The notes under the pieces: generated by a model
What the model was told of the DNA's origin: nothing
Database searches by the model: none
What the model saw: the letters and a program-made list of their open reading frames with translations, nothing else
In this document: in pieces, positions 34,535 to 44,373 of the stretch
Numbering within the stretch: the stretch's first letter is position 1
Layout: every line of letters starts with the position of its first letter
Program-made: the position numbers and the translations under genes
Source of the DNA: Paenibacillus glycanilyticus
GTDB taxonomy: Bacteria > Bacillota > Bacilli > Paenibacillales > Paenibacillaceae
Assembly: GCF_023715145.1 (NCBI RefSeq)
Contig: NZ_JAMBNP010000005.1
Location: 1-64,000 of the forward strand
Direction of reading: 5' to 3'
Length of the DNA: 64,000 bases

Positions 34535-35485
34535 ATGAAAGCGGTTTTAGACAAATCTCCAGACTACGCTTCATTAAAGAAGAAAAACAAATTTATAAAC
34601 AATCTCAAAAGAGACGTGTGGTTATACGCCCTCTTGATGCTGCCCTTTGCCTATATCCTGATCTTCAGGTATGCCCCCATTTATGGCGTGATTATGGCAT
34701 TCCAGGATTACAACATTTTTGCGGGAATCAAGGGGAGCGAATGGGTAGGACTGGATGTGTTCCGGTTTATATTCCAGCAGGACAGCTTCTACCGCGCGCT
34801 CAAGAATACGCTGGCCCTGAATGTTTATGATTTAATCGCGGGATTCCCGGCGCCTATTATTCTAGCGATTCTGCTCAATGAAGTGAGACTGGCAAAATTC
34901 AAGAAAATTACGCAGACCGTGTTGTATCTGCCTCACTTTTTGTCCTGGGTTATTATAGGCGGCATGGTCTATCTGATGTTCTCCAACAGCGGCATGGTCA
35001 ACACGTTCCTGGCAAACCTCGGCCTTGCCAAGATCGAGTTTCTGTCGCAGAAGGTGCCTTGGCTAATGACTTATATCTCCGTTGGCGTATGGCAGCATAT
35101 CGGATGGGGAACGATCATCTATCTGGCGGCCATGACGGGAATTAACAAGGAATTGTACGAAGCTTCCGATATTGACGGCTGCAGCAGACTTCGCAAGATA
35201 TGGCATATTACGCTGCCGGGCATTAAGTCAACGATTAATATTTTGCTGATCCTCCAAATTGGCAGGATGGTTTCCATCGGGTTCGATCGTCCGTTTGTTA
35301 TGGGAAATTCACTGGTTAGCGATTACGCCGACGTAATCAGCACGTTCGTATACAGAGTCGGCATTAGTTCGGGGGATTTCTCCCAAGCGACTGCGGTAGG
35401 ATTGTTCCAATCCGTCGTTGGCTTGATCCTCTTAATTGGAGCTAACTATATTGCGAAGAAATTGGGTGAGGATGGGATATGGTGA
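34535..35485 (+). CDS. carbohydrate ABC transporter permease (LplB/UgpA type)
   Basis: 316 residues from ATG 34535; GGAGGG (34520-34525) is 9 bases upstream, while the in-frame ATG at 34526 touches it. Six membrane segments and the EAA loop (YEASDIDGCSRLRKIWHITLPGI) that contacts the ATPase. It belongs to the CUT1 family, PotB/LplB branch, common in Paenibacillus for oligosaccharide uptake. It overlaps the second permease by 7 bases and is followed by the binding protein. No ATPase gene is present; in Bacillus-type systems a shared MsmX-like ATPase energises such transporters. Substrate inferred: hemicellulose oligosaccharides released by the GH43/GH115 enzymes. Confidence 0.93.
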   Translation: MKAVLDKSPDYASLKKKNKFINNLKRDVWLYALLMLPFAYILIFRYAPIYGVIMAFQDYNIFAGIKGSEWVGLDVFRFIFQQDSFYRALKNTLALNVYDLIAGFPAPIILAILLNEVRLAKFKKITQTVLYLPHFLSWVIIGGMVYLMFSNSGMVNTFLANLGLAKIEFLSQKVPWLMTYISVGVWQHIGWGTIIYLAAMTGINKELYEASDIDGCSRLRKIWHITLPGIKSTINILLILQIGRMVSIGFDRPFVMGNSLVSDYADVISTFVYRVGISSGDFSQATAVGLFQSVVGLILLIGANYIAKKLGEDGIW

Positions 35486-36375
35486 GCATGACGAGCAGTA
35501 TCGGCACAAAGAAAAAAATGAGCGCAGCGGATATTCTGATTATCGTATTTATCGTGGCGTTATCGTTCACATGTATCGTTCCGTTCCTGTATATGATTGC
35601 GCTTTCCTTAAGCTCCAACGAAGCGATTATCTCGCAAAAAGTAGGATTGTGGCCGGTGGGCTTCACAATAGAAACATACAAAACCATCTTAAGCGACGTG
35701 GAGATGCTTTACACGCTTGGCTACAGCATTGTGCTTACGATTTTGTACACGGCGGTATGCATGTTCCTGACTATCTGCGGAGCTTATCCGCTAACGAAGA
35801 AGCGGCTGATGGGAAGAAACTTTATCCTGTCGGCATTGGTCTTCACCATGTATTTCAGCGGTGGTTTGATTCCTTCTTATATACTGGTTAAAAACCTCGG
35901 CATGATGAACACGGTGTGGAGCTTGGTGCTGCCGGGCGCGATGAGCGTGTTTAACTTAATCATCCTGAAGACGTTCTTCACCAACCTTCCGGAAAGTCTG
36001 GAAGAATCGGCTGCCATTGACGGCTGTTCGGATCTGGGCATTCTCATGAAGATTGTGCTCCCCCTGTCGCTGCCTTCGATCGCCACATTAAGCCTCTTTT
36101 ATGCGGTGGACAGATGGAACGGATTCCAGGACGCTCTGTTCTACATTACGGATAAAAATCTGTATCCGATGCAGATGAAGCTGTACCAGATCATTTCGGC
36201 CAATCAGCAGCTGGACAGCCAACAAGGCGGAGAAGGAAGCGCTGGAGCCTACATTGTACCGGAGTCACTGAAAGCGGCAAGTGTTATGTTTACAACCATT
36301 CCGATCCTGCTCATCTATCCCAAGCTGCAAAAGTATTTCGTAGACGGCGTGATGACGGGAGCCATTAAGGGCTGA
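35479..36375 (+). CDS. carbohydrate ABC transporter permease (YtcP/UgpE type)
   Basis: 298 residues with six membrane segments and an EAA loop (LEESAAIDGCSDLGILMKIVLPLSLP). Partner of the LplB-type permease; together they form the heterodimeric pore. Its ATG at 35479 overlaps the end of the first permease by 7 bases, indicating translational coupling. It belongs to the CUT1 family. The Ser/Glu-rich segment DSQQGGEGSAGAYIVPESLK near the C terminus is typical of the YtcP branch. Confidence 0.93.
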   Translation: MVSMTSSIGTKKKMSAADILIIVFIVALSFTCIVPFLYMIALSLSSNEAIISQKVGLWPVGFTIETYKTILSDVEMLYTLGYSIVLTILYTAVCMFLTICGAYPLTKKRLMGRNFILSALVFTMYFSGGLIPSYILVKNLGMMNTVWSLVLPGAMSVFNLIILKTFFTNLPESLEESAAIDGCSDLGILMKIVLPLSLPSIATLSLFYAVDRWNGFQDALFYITDKNLYPMQMKLYQIISANQQLDSQQGGEGSAGAYIVPESLKAASVMFTTIPILLIYPKLQKYFVDGVMTGAIKG

Positions 36376-36427
36376 TGAGGATAAAGATCAGTTTGAAAGG
36401 GGTGATTCCCGGGCTGTGCTGGTGGAT

Positions 36428-36442
36428 GCAAAGAGGCTTTGC
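36428..36442 (+). other. short hairpin between permease and binding-protein genes
   Basis: GCAAAG-AGG-CTTTGC, a perfect 6-bp stem in the 112-base gap. Such stems between permease and binding-protein genes can mark RNA processing that lets the binding protein be made in excess. Only the hairpin is observed; the role is inferred. Confidence 0.35.
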
Positions 36443-36487
36443 GGTACGAATCATTTCAATATCTATCATTTGAAAGGGTGGTTTTAA

Positions 36488-38092
36488 GTGAATACAGGTA
36501 CAAAGAAAAAAGCGGCAATTCTGTTTAGTACAGCGTTACTGGCCAGTATTATGGCAGGTTGCGGCGGGAATAACGGCAATAATGAACCTGCGGCATCTAA
36601 TGACGGGTCCCCGGCAGCAGAAGCATCTTCCGGTCCCGTAGAAACTTTGACTGTAGAAGTGTTCGACAGAGGCATTCAGGGGCAACCGGACTTGAATAAC
36701 AATACGTGGACCAAATACGTCAACGAAAAATTCGGCAAGCCCAATAATGCCGTCGTAAAATTTGTAACGGTACCCCGTTCCCAGGAAGTCGACAAGCTGA
36801 ACGTGCTCATGGCTGCCAACGAAGCGCCGGATATTTCCTTTACCTACGACGGTACGACCGTAACCCGCTTTGCTAAAAATAATGGCCTCTATACCTTGGA
36901 CGAATTGCTCGAGAAGCATGGCCAGCAATTGAAATCCTATCTCGGCGATACCGTTCTTGACTATGGGAAATACGAGGGCAAACAAGTTTCCATCCCGGCG
37001 AAGCGGACTTTGCTTGCCTGGAGCGGATTGTTTATCCGCAAGGATTGGCTCGATAAGCTGGGATTGCCCGTTCCGACGAATAAGGACGAATTGTACGATA
37101 CGCTTGTTGCCTTCCGCGACAAGAACCCCGGCAATGTGACGGGTGTCATTCCGTGGGGGACTGCGGCTGCGGGCATGAACTATTCGTTCGGCAACCTGGT
37201 TCCGTCCTTCTGGGGCCCCATGTCGGAGGAAGAATTCGTTACGACCACCAACTGGCTGAAGCCCGGCAACAAGGATGCGTATAAATGGCTGAACAAGCTG
37301 TATTCGGAAAAGCTGATCAGCCCCGATTTTGCTTTGGACAAAACGGCCAAGCAAGCGGATGCCGACGTAACGAACGGCAAGGTAGGCTTCTATGGGGCCA
37401 ACTGGGATTATCCGCTTACTGCAAAAATGCGCGAACCGCTGAAACAAAACGCGCCGGACGCGAACTATGTTCCGATCGATGTCTTCAAGAACGCGGAAGG
37501 AAAATATATCAAAGAGACGTATAATGAAAACGGCCTTTTCTCCTTTATCCCGAAAAGCAGCAAACACGCGGAGCTGGCCATGAAGTATCTGAACTGGATG
37601 GCTGATCCGGAAGTGCTGTTCTTCCTGCAGTTCGGCGAAGAAGGCGTCAACCACACGATGGTAGACGGCATCCCGCAAGGGATTGCGCAAACCGGCGAAA
37701 ATATGCAGATGAGCAATCTCAATCTGGATTACACGCTCATTGTTAACGGCGCGGAGCTGGGCGATACCGAAAAGAATGTCAAAACGTACGCGGCAGCCTT
37801 GGCAACCGGAGATAAAGACTATGAGAAAATGGCTATTGATTCCTACAGGATCAATACGACAGACGGCTATACCGGCTTTTACTATGGCGTTCCGAACGAA
37901 GCCAGCATCAAATACGGCAAGACGCTTGGCGACATGAATAAGCAAATGATGGATAGGCTGATCGTGGCAAAGCCGGCAGAGTTCGACGCCTTGTATGACA
38001 AGCTGGTGAAGGAATATATGGACGCCGGCGGCAAAGCCGTGCAAGAAGAGAACGTGAAGCATTACAGAGAAATTAAAGAGAGCGGCAAGTAA
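36488..38092 (+). CDS. extracellular sugar-binding lipoprotein (YtcQ/LipO type)
   Basis: 534 residues from GTG 36488, with GAAAGGGTGG upstream. A signal peptide ends in the lipobox MAGC, so Cys25 is lipidated and the protein is held on the outer membrane face. A Gly/Asn/Ala-rich linker precedes the solute-binding domain (family 1), about 530 residues as in other LipO/YtcQ proteins. It delivers oligosaccharide to the two permeases encoded upstream. The C-terminal region (RINTTDGYTGFYYGVPNEAS) is typical of the branch. A strong terminator follows. Confidence 0.93.
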   Translation: MNTGTKKKAAILFSTALLASIMAGCGGNNGNNEPAASNDGSPAAEASSGPVETLTVEVFDRGIQGQPDLNNNTWTKYVNEKFGKPNNAVVKFVTVPRSQEVDKLNVLMAANEAPDISFTYDGTTVTRFAKNNGLYTLDELLEKHGQQLKSYLGDTVLDYGKYEGKQVSIPAKRTLLAWSGLFIRKDWLDKLGLPVPTNKDELYDTLVAFRDKNPGNVTGVIPWGTAAAGMNYSFGNLVPSFWGPMSEEEFVTTTNWLKPGNKDAYKWLNKLYSEKLISPDFALDKTAKQADADVTNGKVGFYGANWDYPLTAKMREPLKQNAPDANYVPIDVFKNAEGKYIKETYNENGLFSFIPKSSKHAELAMKYLNWMADPEVLFFLQFGEEGVNHTMVDGIPQGIAQTGENMQMSNLNLDYTLIVNGAELGDTEKNVKTYAAALATGDKDYEKMAIDSYRINTTDGYTGFYYGVPNEASIKYGKTLGDMNKQMMDRLIVAKPAEFDALYDKLVKEYMDAGGKAVQEENVKHYREIKESGK

Positions 38093-38099
38093 TTCATAG

Positions 38100-38141
38100 A
38101 ATACGGATAAACCGTCGTACACCGCGGTTTATCCGTATTTT
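38100..38141 (+). terminator. intrinsic terminator after the ABC transporter operon
   Basis: ATACGGATAAACC pairs perfectly with GGTTTATCCGTAT, loop GTCGTACACCGC, then TTTTC. Confidence 0.88.
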
Positions 38142-38203
38142 CGATTGCTATTCAAGGGCAGGTTTGCTATTATTCGGTGAATCAGACGTTCAGGAGGATA
38201 CCC

Positions 38204-39646
38204 ATGTATAAGGTCATGATCGTAGATGATGAGTCGTGGGCGATTAAAGGGATCCGCAACGCCTTTGACTGGGATAAGTACGGGTTTGAAATCATAGGAC
38301 AATTTACAAGCGCTTACATAGCGTGGGATGCCATAAAAGAGGCGAAACCGGATTTGGTATTTACGGATATCCGCATGCCGGACATTTCCGGACTCGATCT
38401 CATGAAGAGGGCTAAAGCGCATGACCTGGACATTGAGTTTGTCGTCGTAAGCGGCTATGCGGAATTTGAATACGCCCAAGAAGCACTGCGCTACGGCGCG
38501 CTCAATTATTTCCTTAAGCCTTTGGATGTCGATATGGCTGATCCGTTCTTAGCGGAGCTGGCCATGCACTTCTCCCAGAGAAGCGCCGCACGCAATCACC
38601 TCCTTTTGGATGCGCTGACCTCGCCCAATGAGGACGAGATCAAACGGTTCCTGCCGATTTCCGATTGCGAGGCTTGCTACTATCAGGTGCTTTCCATCTA
38701 TTTCGAAGGCGACAGCATGGATTTCGGAAAGCTGCTGACTTTGGAAGGGAAGTCTGTTTATGCCGTGGAGGTTGAAGCGGGAACCAGAAAAAGACTGGTT
38801 GTTCTGATGTCGGAGCATAAAGCTTGTTTGGAAGGATACGAGGATGAATGGGTTCTGAGCGATAAGGGAATCCATGCCGTGGGCATTAGCAGTATCTCGG
38901 GCGAGCTTAGGCATTTAAGCAAGCTGGTTAAAGAAGCGGACCTGTCGGCCTCCCGGACTTTTTTGGACGAAGGGGCGGGCGTCGTGCATTTCGAGCCGAA
39001 GGTTCATTTGGTGAAACCTTGCATCGATGATATTTACCGGATCATTCAGGGGGATCCGCTTGAGGATATGGATGCGTACATAAACGGGATGCAGGAATAC
39101 TTCAGGGATCAGCAGCTCGGCATGAGCGAGGTTGTTTACTTATGGAATCAGGCCGTCGGGATCCTTATCAACGCTTATGCGGAGGAACTGAAGGATATGG
39201 AAATGGAATTCCTTAATTATTCCGAGATTAAGGAACGATTCGAACATTTCGAGTCTTTGTGCAGCTTTTTGCATGACGTCCTCGCTTCCGTGACGCAAGA
39301 GAACAACCGCTCTTTGCATGAAGGGGATATCTTGTCCTGCTTCAACCGAATGGTTGCCTATATCAACGGTCACTATGAACAGAAATTGTATTTGAAGGAT
39401 TTGTCCGCCCAATTCTACATTAATCAAGTGTATTGCTGTCAACTATTCAAGAAAAATCTGGGCAAAACCTTCTCCGAATACGTGTCGGAGCTCCGAATTA
39501 AGAAGGCCCGCGAGTTATTGAAGAAAACGGACCTGTCGATCGAGGAGATCGCCATTCAGACCGGGTATGTGGAATATTATTATTTCAATAAAGTTTTCAA
39601 GAAGCATTGCGGGATAACGCCTGCGAAATTCAGAAAAAGCAGTTAA
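38204..39646 (+). CDS. YesN-type response regulator with AraC DNA-binding domain
   Basis: 480 residues from ATG 38204, with AGGAGG 6 bases upstream; the in-frame GTG at 38177 lies before that ribosome site. Receiver domain with the acceptor Asp55 (DLVFTDIRMPD), a ~240-residue middle region of the YesN/LytT-associated type, and a C-terminal AraC double helix-turn-helix (LYLKDLSAQFYINQVYCCQL; then DLSIEEIAIQTGYVEYYYFN). It should receive phosphate from the kinase encoded 22 bases downstream. The repeated promoter elements at 23876 and 34434 are its likely targets, coupling surface hydrolysis and import. Confidence 0.94.
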   Translation: MYKVMIVDDESWAIKGIRNAFDWDKYGFEIIGQFTSAYIAWDAIKEAKPDLVFTDIRMPDISGLDLMKRAKAHDLDIEFVVVSGYAEFEYAQEALRYGALNYFLKPLDVDMADPFLAELAMHFSQRSAARNHLLLDALTSPNEDEIKRFLPISDCEACYYQVLSIYFEGDSMDFGKLLTLEGKSVYAVEVEAGTRKRLVVLMSEHKACLEGYEDEWVLSDKGIHAVGISSISGELRHLSKLVKEADLSASRTFLDEGAGVVHFEPKVHLVKPCIDDIYRIIQGDPLEDMDAYINGMQEYFRDQQLGMSEVVYLWNQAVGILINAYAEELKDMEMEFLNYSEIKERFEHFESLCSFLHDVLASVTQENNRSLHEGDILSCFNRMVAYINGHYEQKLYLKDLSAQFYINQVYCCQLFKKNLGKTFSEYVSELRIKKARELLKKTDLSIEEIAIQTGYVEYYYFNKVFKKHCGITPAKFRKSS

Positions 39647-39667
39647 CGATGAACGGAGCGGCAGGCC

Positions 39668-41473
39668 ATGAAGACCAGTAGACTGAAATTGAAGCATCAG
39701 ATATGGCTTATCTTTTTTTTCGCTATCGTTATTTTTACGGTCATGGTGTTGTATTTCTTTTATAGCTTCTCCCATCTAACCCAGAATAGGGCCGCCAATT
39801 TCGGCAATCAAATGATTGAGCAAACGCGAAGCAAGATTGATACCGTGTTTAACGATATCCGGGTCAGCACCGGCATTGCGGTCAACAGCAAACTGATCCA
39901 GGAATATACCGTAGTGGATGATGATTACAAAAGAGCGTTTGATAGCGGGAATTACGCACTGGATCTCATGGATTATATGAGGTCCTTTAATTCGTACGTG
40001 AAAGGAATCGTGATTGACGACGTCCGGGGGAGGCAGCTCTACAGTCTGGATTCCTCGGGCGGCGATATTTTCTTTCTCAATCGTTATGACAGCTTTATCC
40101 GGACTTATAAGAAGGATCCTTCGCTTCGGGATAAGGGAATGTTCACCACCACCTTAAAGGACGACAGGACGGGATCGGAACAGTTTTTTTATATCACGCC
40201 GATTGTGGAATCGATTGGGGGAGTCCATTTCTCCGAAATAACGGGTTACTTCACCATAATGGTCAATATGGACAAGCTGCAGGGGCTTGTGGAAAATACG
40301 GAATTGACGCCGCACTCCACCTTGTACATTCTGGACAGCCAGGATGAGGTCATTGCGTCCACGAATGCCAAGGCACAAGGCACGTTGTTCAAGGACGTAC
40401 TGTCTATGGATAAGGACAATCTGCTTAACGGCGTGAAAACAACCATCGACGGGGAACAAATTCTCGTTCAGGTCAAAGGTTTGGAGCAGGCGGACGGGTG
40501 GCGGATTGTCAGCATGATTCCGGTTCATGAACTAACCGCGGACATGAACCCCATGAGGAAGGTCATTATTATCGTGGGGATCGGAATTATTTTAATTCTG
40601 ATTATGATGGGCATTTTCTTCATGAACAGCCTGATGAATCCGGTGATGGGACTTGTCATGGACATGAAGAGGGTAGGGAGAAGGGACAGGGGCTTCCGAA
40701 TCAAGGTCCGGTCTACCAATGAAGTAGGCTCGCTTGCCCGCGACATCAATCGGATGATGGATGAGATGGAGGAAATGACAAGGGATATGTTCAATACCCA
40801 AGCCAGATTGTACAAATCCGAGCTCAGCCAGAAGCAGGCGGAGTTTTCTGCCCTGCAGAGCCAGATTAACCCGCATTTCCTGTATAATACGCTGAATTGC
40901 ATCAGCAGCATCGGATTGGAATACGGAAGCAGGGAAATCGCTCAAATGACGTCAAGCATGTCCAAAATTTTCAGGTACAGCATCAAGCAGGATGAGCTCG
41001 TGCAGATCAAGGAAGAAGTGGACTGTATTCAGGCCTATATCAAGATTATCTCTATTCGGTACGATAATAAATTCGCCATGAATATGAATGTCGAAGAGGG
41101 CCTGCTCGAGATGAGAACCCCCAAAATGATTCTGCAGCCCATAGTGGAGAATTCCGTCTATCACGGGCTTGAGCGGATGGACCAAGGGGGGAGTCTTGAG
41201 GTTGCCGGGAGCATGGATGCGCATGGGGATGTGTGCTTCCGCATTACGGATACCGGGAAGGGAATGGAGCCGGAGGAGCTGGCCGCTCTCCAGGCCAAGC
41301 TGGACAAGGATTATTCGGAGCGTGCGGCAGACGAAGAACCGGCAACAAGCATCGGGCTAACCAATATTCACAGCAGGCTCCGGCTGCTGTTCGGAGAGGG
41401 CTACGGGATCGCCATAGAAAGCCGGATCGGTCATGGGACGACGGTGAACATAAAGATCCCTTCATTGAAATAG
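39668..41473 (+). CDS. YesM-type sensor histidine kinase
   Basis: 601 residues. Membrane segment 1 (about 13-38), an extracellular dCACHE-type sensor region (~40-285), membrane segment 2 (~299-325), HAMP (~325-380), the His_kinase dimerisation motif LQSQINPHFLYNTLNCIS with the acceptor His, and a HATPase domain (N-box LQPIVENSVYHGL; G-box DTGKGM and TSIGLTNIHSRL). Such kinases usually sense extracellular oligosaccharide, directly or through the binding protein. The pair lies directly after the ABC transporter operon, separated by a terminator. Confidence 0.94.
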   Translation: MKTSRLKLKHQIWLIFFFAIVIFTVMVLYFFYSFSHLTQNRAANFGNQMIEQTRSKIDTVFNDIRVSTGIAVNSKLIQEYTVVDDDYKRAFDSGNYALDLMDYMRSFNSYVKGIVIDDVRGRQLYSLDSSGGDIFFLNRYDSFIRTYKKDPSLRDKGMFTTTLKDDRTGSEQFFYITPIVESIGGVHFSEITGYFTIMVNMDKLQGLVENTELTPHSTLYILDSQDEVIASTNAKAQGTLFKDVLSMDKDNLLNGVKTTIDGEQILVQVKGLEQADGWRIVSMIPVHELTADMNPMRKVIIIVGIGIILILIMMGIFFMNSLMNPVMGLVMDMKRVGRRDRGFRIKVRSTNEVGSLARDINRMMDEMEEMTRDMFNTQARLYKSELSQKQAEFSALQSQINPHFLYNTLNCISSIGLEYGSREIAQMTSSMSKIFRYSIKQDELVQIKEEVDCIQAYIKIISIRYDNKFAMNMNVEEGLLEMRTPKMILQPIVENSVYHGLERMDQGGSLEVAGSMDAHGDVCFRITDTGKGMEPEELAALQAKLDKDYSERAADEEPATSIGLTNIHSRLRLLFGEGYGIAIESRIGHGTTVNIKIPSLK

Positions 41474-41483
41474 AAAGAAAGCC

Positions 41484-41511
41484 AAGGCCTGAAGGAGGCA
41501 TTTCAGGCCTT
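41484..41511. terminator. hairpin between convergent genes
   Basis: AAGGCCTGAA and TTTCAGGCCTT form an approximately 9-10-bp stem with loop GGAGGCA. It lies between the converging kinase and glycosidase genes. T-runs are weak on both sides, so termination efficiency is uncertain. Confidence 0.55.
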
Positions 41512-41523
41512 TCGGCGAAGAAT

Positions 41524-44226
41524 TTAAGCCGGTTGAATCGAAATAGAGGCCTGCGGGAAGCAGTCGGATAGCCGCAATTCCAATCCGCCGCCCGGATGTG
41601 TTGAGCTTTGTACTTTACACCCATTGCCTTTCGCGGAGAAGGGTATTCCTTCGGCCAGGTTAACCAATAGGGTAAAAACGTCGCCGCGGTTTCCCGCATA
41701 ATGAAATTCAGCCTTGTATTCCGTGTAATCTTCGTTGAACGATTGCTGCAGCATCCACACGTTAAAGCCGGTCGTAACGTTGCCAAGCTTATAATAAGCG
41801 GCAAACCAATTGATTACGGGAGCAGATAACCCGCCGAACTGATGCCAGCCTGCGCCGCGGCCCGACTGAACGATAAAATGCTCGTAACAGTTGTAGGTAG
41901 CCTCCGTCTCCGCTTTCCATAATTCGAGCGCTGTGCGAGCGATGCGGAAAGCAAGCTCCGGGCATCCGTGGTCGAGGAGCGTCTTCCAATAAAACCACTG
42001 ATGGGGCATCCACACTGCACCGTTCCAATAGCCGTCAGCCCGATAATAGGGGGCGCTTTGGTCGACCGTCGATAAGCCGATTGGCGTCCATAAGCGTTCT
42101 TCGTCAAACAATGCGGCAATCAGCCGCTTTGCGCGCTCTCCATCGCAGATGCCCGCAACCAGCGGATAGAGACCGTCCATGCCCATATTATAATTAGCCC
42201 CTGAGTCATGCCGCAGAAGACCTTCGGCTTCTCCTTGTCCGTTATGGACGACATAACCGTAATAACCGGCTTCTTCATCCCATGCGTACGTATCCAGCGC
42301 ATCGCTCCATAGCTGAATATTGCGATCATATTCCTGAATATCCTTATGCCAGTCTTCGTTCATTGCCGCTGCCATCCGAAGAATCTTGGCGATCCGAATG
42401 ACCTGACTGGTTGTAATCACGGGGGCAGCCGCCGCTTCCAATTTCTGCTCATGCACGTATTGCTGAGGGGGATAATCATCCCAGCCTCCCGAGTTATAAA
42501 AGTAATCCCATGTTTTAAGCAGTCCCGTACGTAATGCGTTTGTCGTCGATCCATTAATTTTACCCGCCAAGAATAAGTAGTACTGCCGCAGCCGCGGGTA
42601 GAAATGGCGAAGGAAAGCAGACGATTGCCCGCCATTCCACAGCTCATGGAACAGATAATGCTGCACGGGCACCGGGCTCCCGTGATGAATAAAAGCGGCC
42701 TCGGCATTCCCGGGCTCCGTCATATAAGCATTCAGGCAGTCAATCGCGCGCCCAATATCGAGGTGGACAAAGCCGAGACCGATAAAGCCGGAATCCCAGG
42801 TATAGAGGGAATCCCACCATCTTCCGGGTGTGTTGTGCCGAATATATTGGCGATTCGTATAAACGGGGAACACCGTATTCATAAGCAGGGTAGCCCGCAT
42901 CAGCTGCTGGCTAAAAGCATAACGATCACCGGAAGAATAATGGGGGAGCGGTTCGAGCTTTGTTCGTGCGGCTTGATAGACAGCCTCGCATGCTTCATCG
43001 TCCAGCGTTATATTCGAAAGATAGGAATACACTTCTTCTAAGGTTCCGGAACAAACCATGCCGTGAAGCAGGACGGATGAGGCCGGCGAGATTGGGATCG
43101 GGCGCATAAACACGTTGGTGTAATGTCCTTGTCCACGACCTCGCAGGACGGCATCGACATGATTATGTACGGTATGGCGGGCAAACCGATCAAGCTCATC
43201 GGTTCTGAACTGTCTGATCTCAACGTCGGAATAATTCCACATCAGGCCGTAATAAAAAGGACCTTCCGGATAATGGAGGATCAGACTGCCCGGAACGGGG
43301 CCGTCCAGAAGCTCAGGCTCGATCTGCCATTGACGATCAACCAAAGCGACTTCAGTAGAAGCGCTTCGCTCAATAATGGTAAATCCGTCAATGATTAAAC
43401 CATTTGAGCTCAAGGTACTCAGACGAACCGTGACGCTGCCGCGAGGCATCGTCCCAATAGGCAGTTCAGCCAAGATTAAGGCGTCCGACGCTTCCAGTTC
43501 AAGGCGAAACGGCCGTTGTCCGATCCAGAGCTCCAGCTCTCCGCCGAGCATCGACTGACAGCGCAGCACAAATAATGCGTCAAGGATGGCATGCTCGAGG
43601 TCGATCTCGTAGATTAGCGAGTCTCCGGTATCCGCCCCGAATTGGCATCCTATTGCGGAGCCGTTGGTAAAATGCTGTCCGCGCACCTCGCCTTTCTTAA
43701 ATCCATCATAGACTAATCCATCCGAAGGACGAGGCTTTGCGAAGGTAAGCTCCTTATAATCCAGTGCATCTATCCAATTTGCGCCATCGGGAAGCCGTGC
43801 TTCCGTAATGATTTGTATATCCCCATGTCCCGAAAGCCGTGGCGGCTGAAGGGATGCCATCCAATGCAGCACGAGATTTTGCGGCTGTTCGGTTTGATTG
43901 ACCAGATGCGCCCGGATGAGACGGCTATTGTCGTCAAGGGTGCTAAATGAAATGTCGGCGTAGACGCGGTCCTTCCATTCCAGCTCGTGGCGGTGGGAAT
44001 AGCAGCTGAAATCGGCCGCCGCTTCCCACGGATGATAGCCGGATTCCCACAGAACGTTGGGGATGTCTATTTTTCTTCGATAAAACCCCGGAAATAAGCT
44101 GAGATCAAAACGTAATCCCTTGGACTGGTCGCTGATATGCGAGAGGCCAATATATTGTTTGCTGTAAGGACCCCAGGCGGGTAATGAAAGGTCATGATTG
44201 GCAGGAAATCTCTCGAGGTCATGCAT
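41524..44226 (-). CDS. intracellular clan GH-G glycoside hydrolase (GH63/trehalase-like)
   Basis: 900 residues, no signal peptide, so cytoplasmic. The N-terminal ~400 residues look like beta domains. The C-terminal half is an (alpha/alpha)6 barrel of the MGH1/GH63-like type, with WDSLYTWDSGFIGLGFVHLD, YYRADGYWNGAVWMPHQWFY and ATYNCYEHF as the conserved segments. The Asp in TWDSGF and the Glu in NCYEHF are candidates for catalytic acid and base. Members hydrolyse alpha-glucosides or related linkages; here the context suggests cleavage of imported oligosaccharides, but the substrate is unknown. It is divergent from an AraC regulator with about 147 bases between starts. ATG has GAAGGAG upstream. 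Confidence 0.8.
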   Translation of the reverse strand: MHDLERFPANHDLSLPAWGPYSKQYIGLSHISDQSKGLRFDLSLFPGFYRRKIDIPNVLWESGYHPWEAAADFSCYSHRHELEWKDRVYADISFSTLDDNSRLIRAHLVNQTEQPQNLVLHWMASLQPPRLSGHGDIQIITEARLPDGANWIDALDYKELTFAKPRPSDGLVYDGFKKGEVRGQHFTNGSAIGCQFGADTGDSLIYEIDLEHAILDALFVLRCQSMLGGELELWIGQRPFRLELEASDALILAELPIGTMPRGSVTVRLSTLSSNGLIIDGFTIIERSASTEVALVDRQWQIEPELLDGPVPGSLILHYPEGPFYYGLMWNYSDVEIRQFRTDELDRFARHTVHNHVDAVLRGRGQGHYTNVFMRPIPISPASSVLLHGMVCSGTLEEVYSYLSNITLDDEACEAVYQAARTKLEPLPHYSSGDRYAFSQQLMRATLLMNTVFPVYTNRQYIRHNTPGRWWDSLYTWDSGFIGLGFVHLDIGRAIDCLNAYMTEPGNAEAAFIHHGSPVPVQHYLFHELWNGGQSSAFLRHFYPRLRQYYLFLAGKINGSTTNALRTGLLKTWDYFYNSGGWDDYPPQQYVHEQKLEAAAAPVITTSQVIRIAKILRMAAAMNEDWHKDIQEYDRNIQLWSDALDTYAWDEEAGYYGYVVHNGQGEAEGLLRHDSGANYNMGMDGLYPLVAGICDGERAKRLIAALFDEERLWTPIGLSTVDQSAPYYRADGYWNGAVWMPHQWFYWKTLLDHGCPELAFRIARTALELWKAETEATYNCYEHFIVQSGRGAGWHQFGGLSAPVINWFAAYYKLGNVTTGFNVWMLQQSFNEDYTEYKAEFHYAGNRGDVFTLLVNLAEGIPFSAKGNGCKVQSSTHPGGGLELRLSDCFPQASISIQPA

Positions 44227-44373
44227 ATCTCATTGCTCCTTCACGAGTAGTGATTTCTCTTCATTATAAAATGTCAGGCTCAATTAAAGCCTCTTGAAAG
44301 CAGTCTCCTTTATCTTGAAAACGGACATCCGCGATAGGCTAAAAGCATGATGGAAGGAAGAGGGACGGCCAAA

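Noticed and set aside
36536..38122. 528-codon open frame antisense to the sugar-binding lipoprotein gene
   Set aside because: The sense frame has a lipobox and clear solute-binding features; the antisense frame has no coherent domain.
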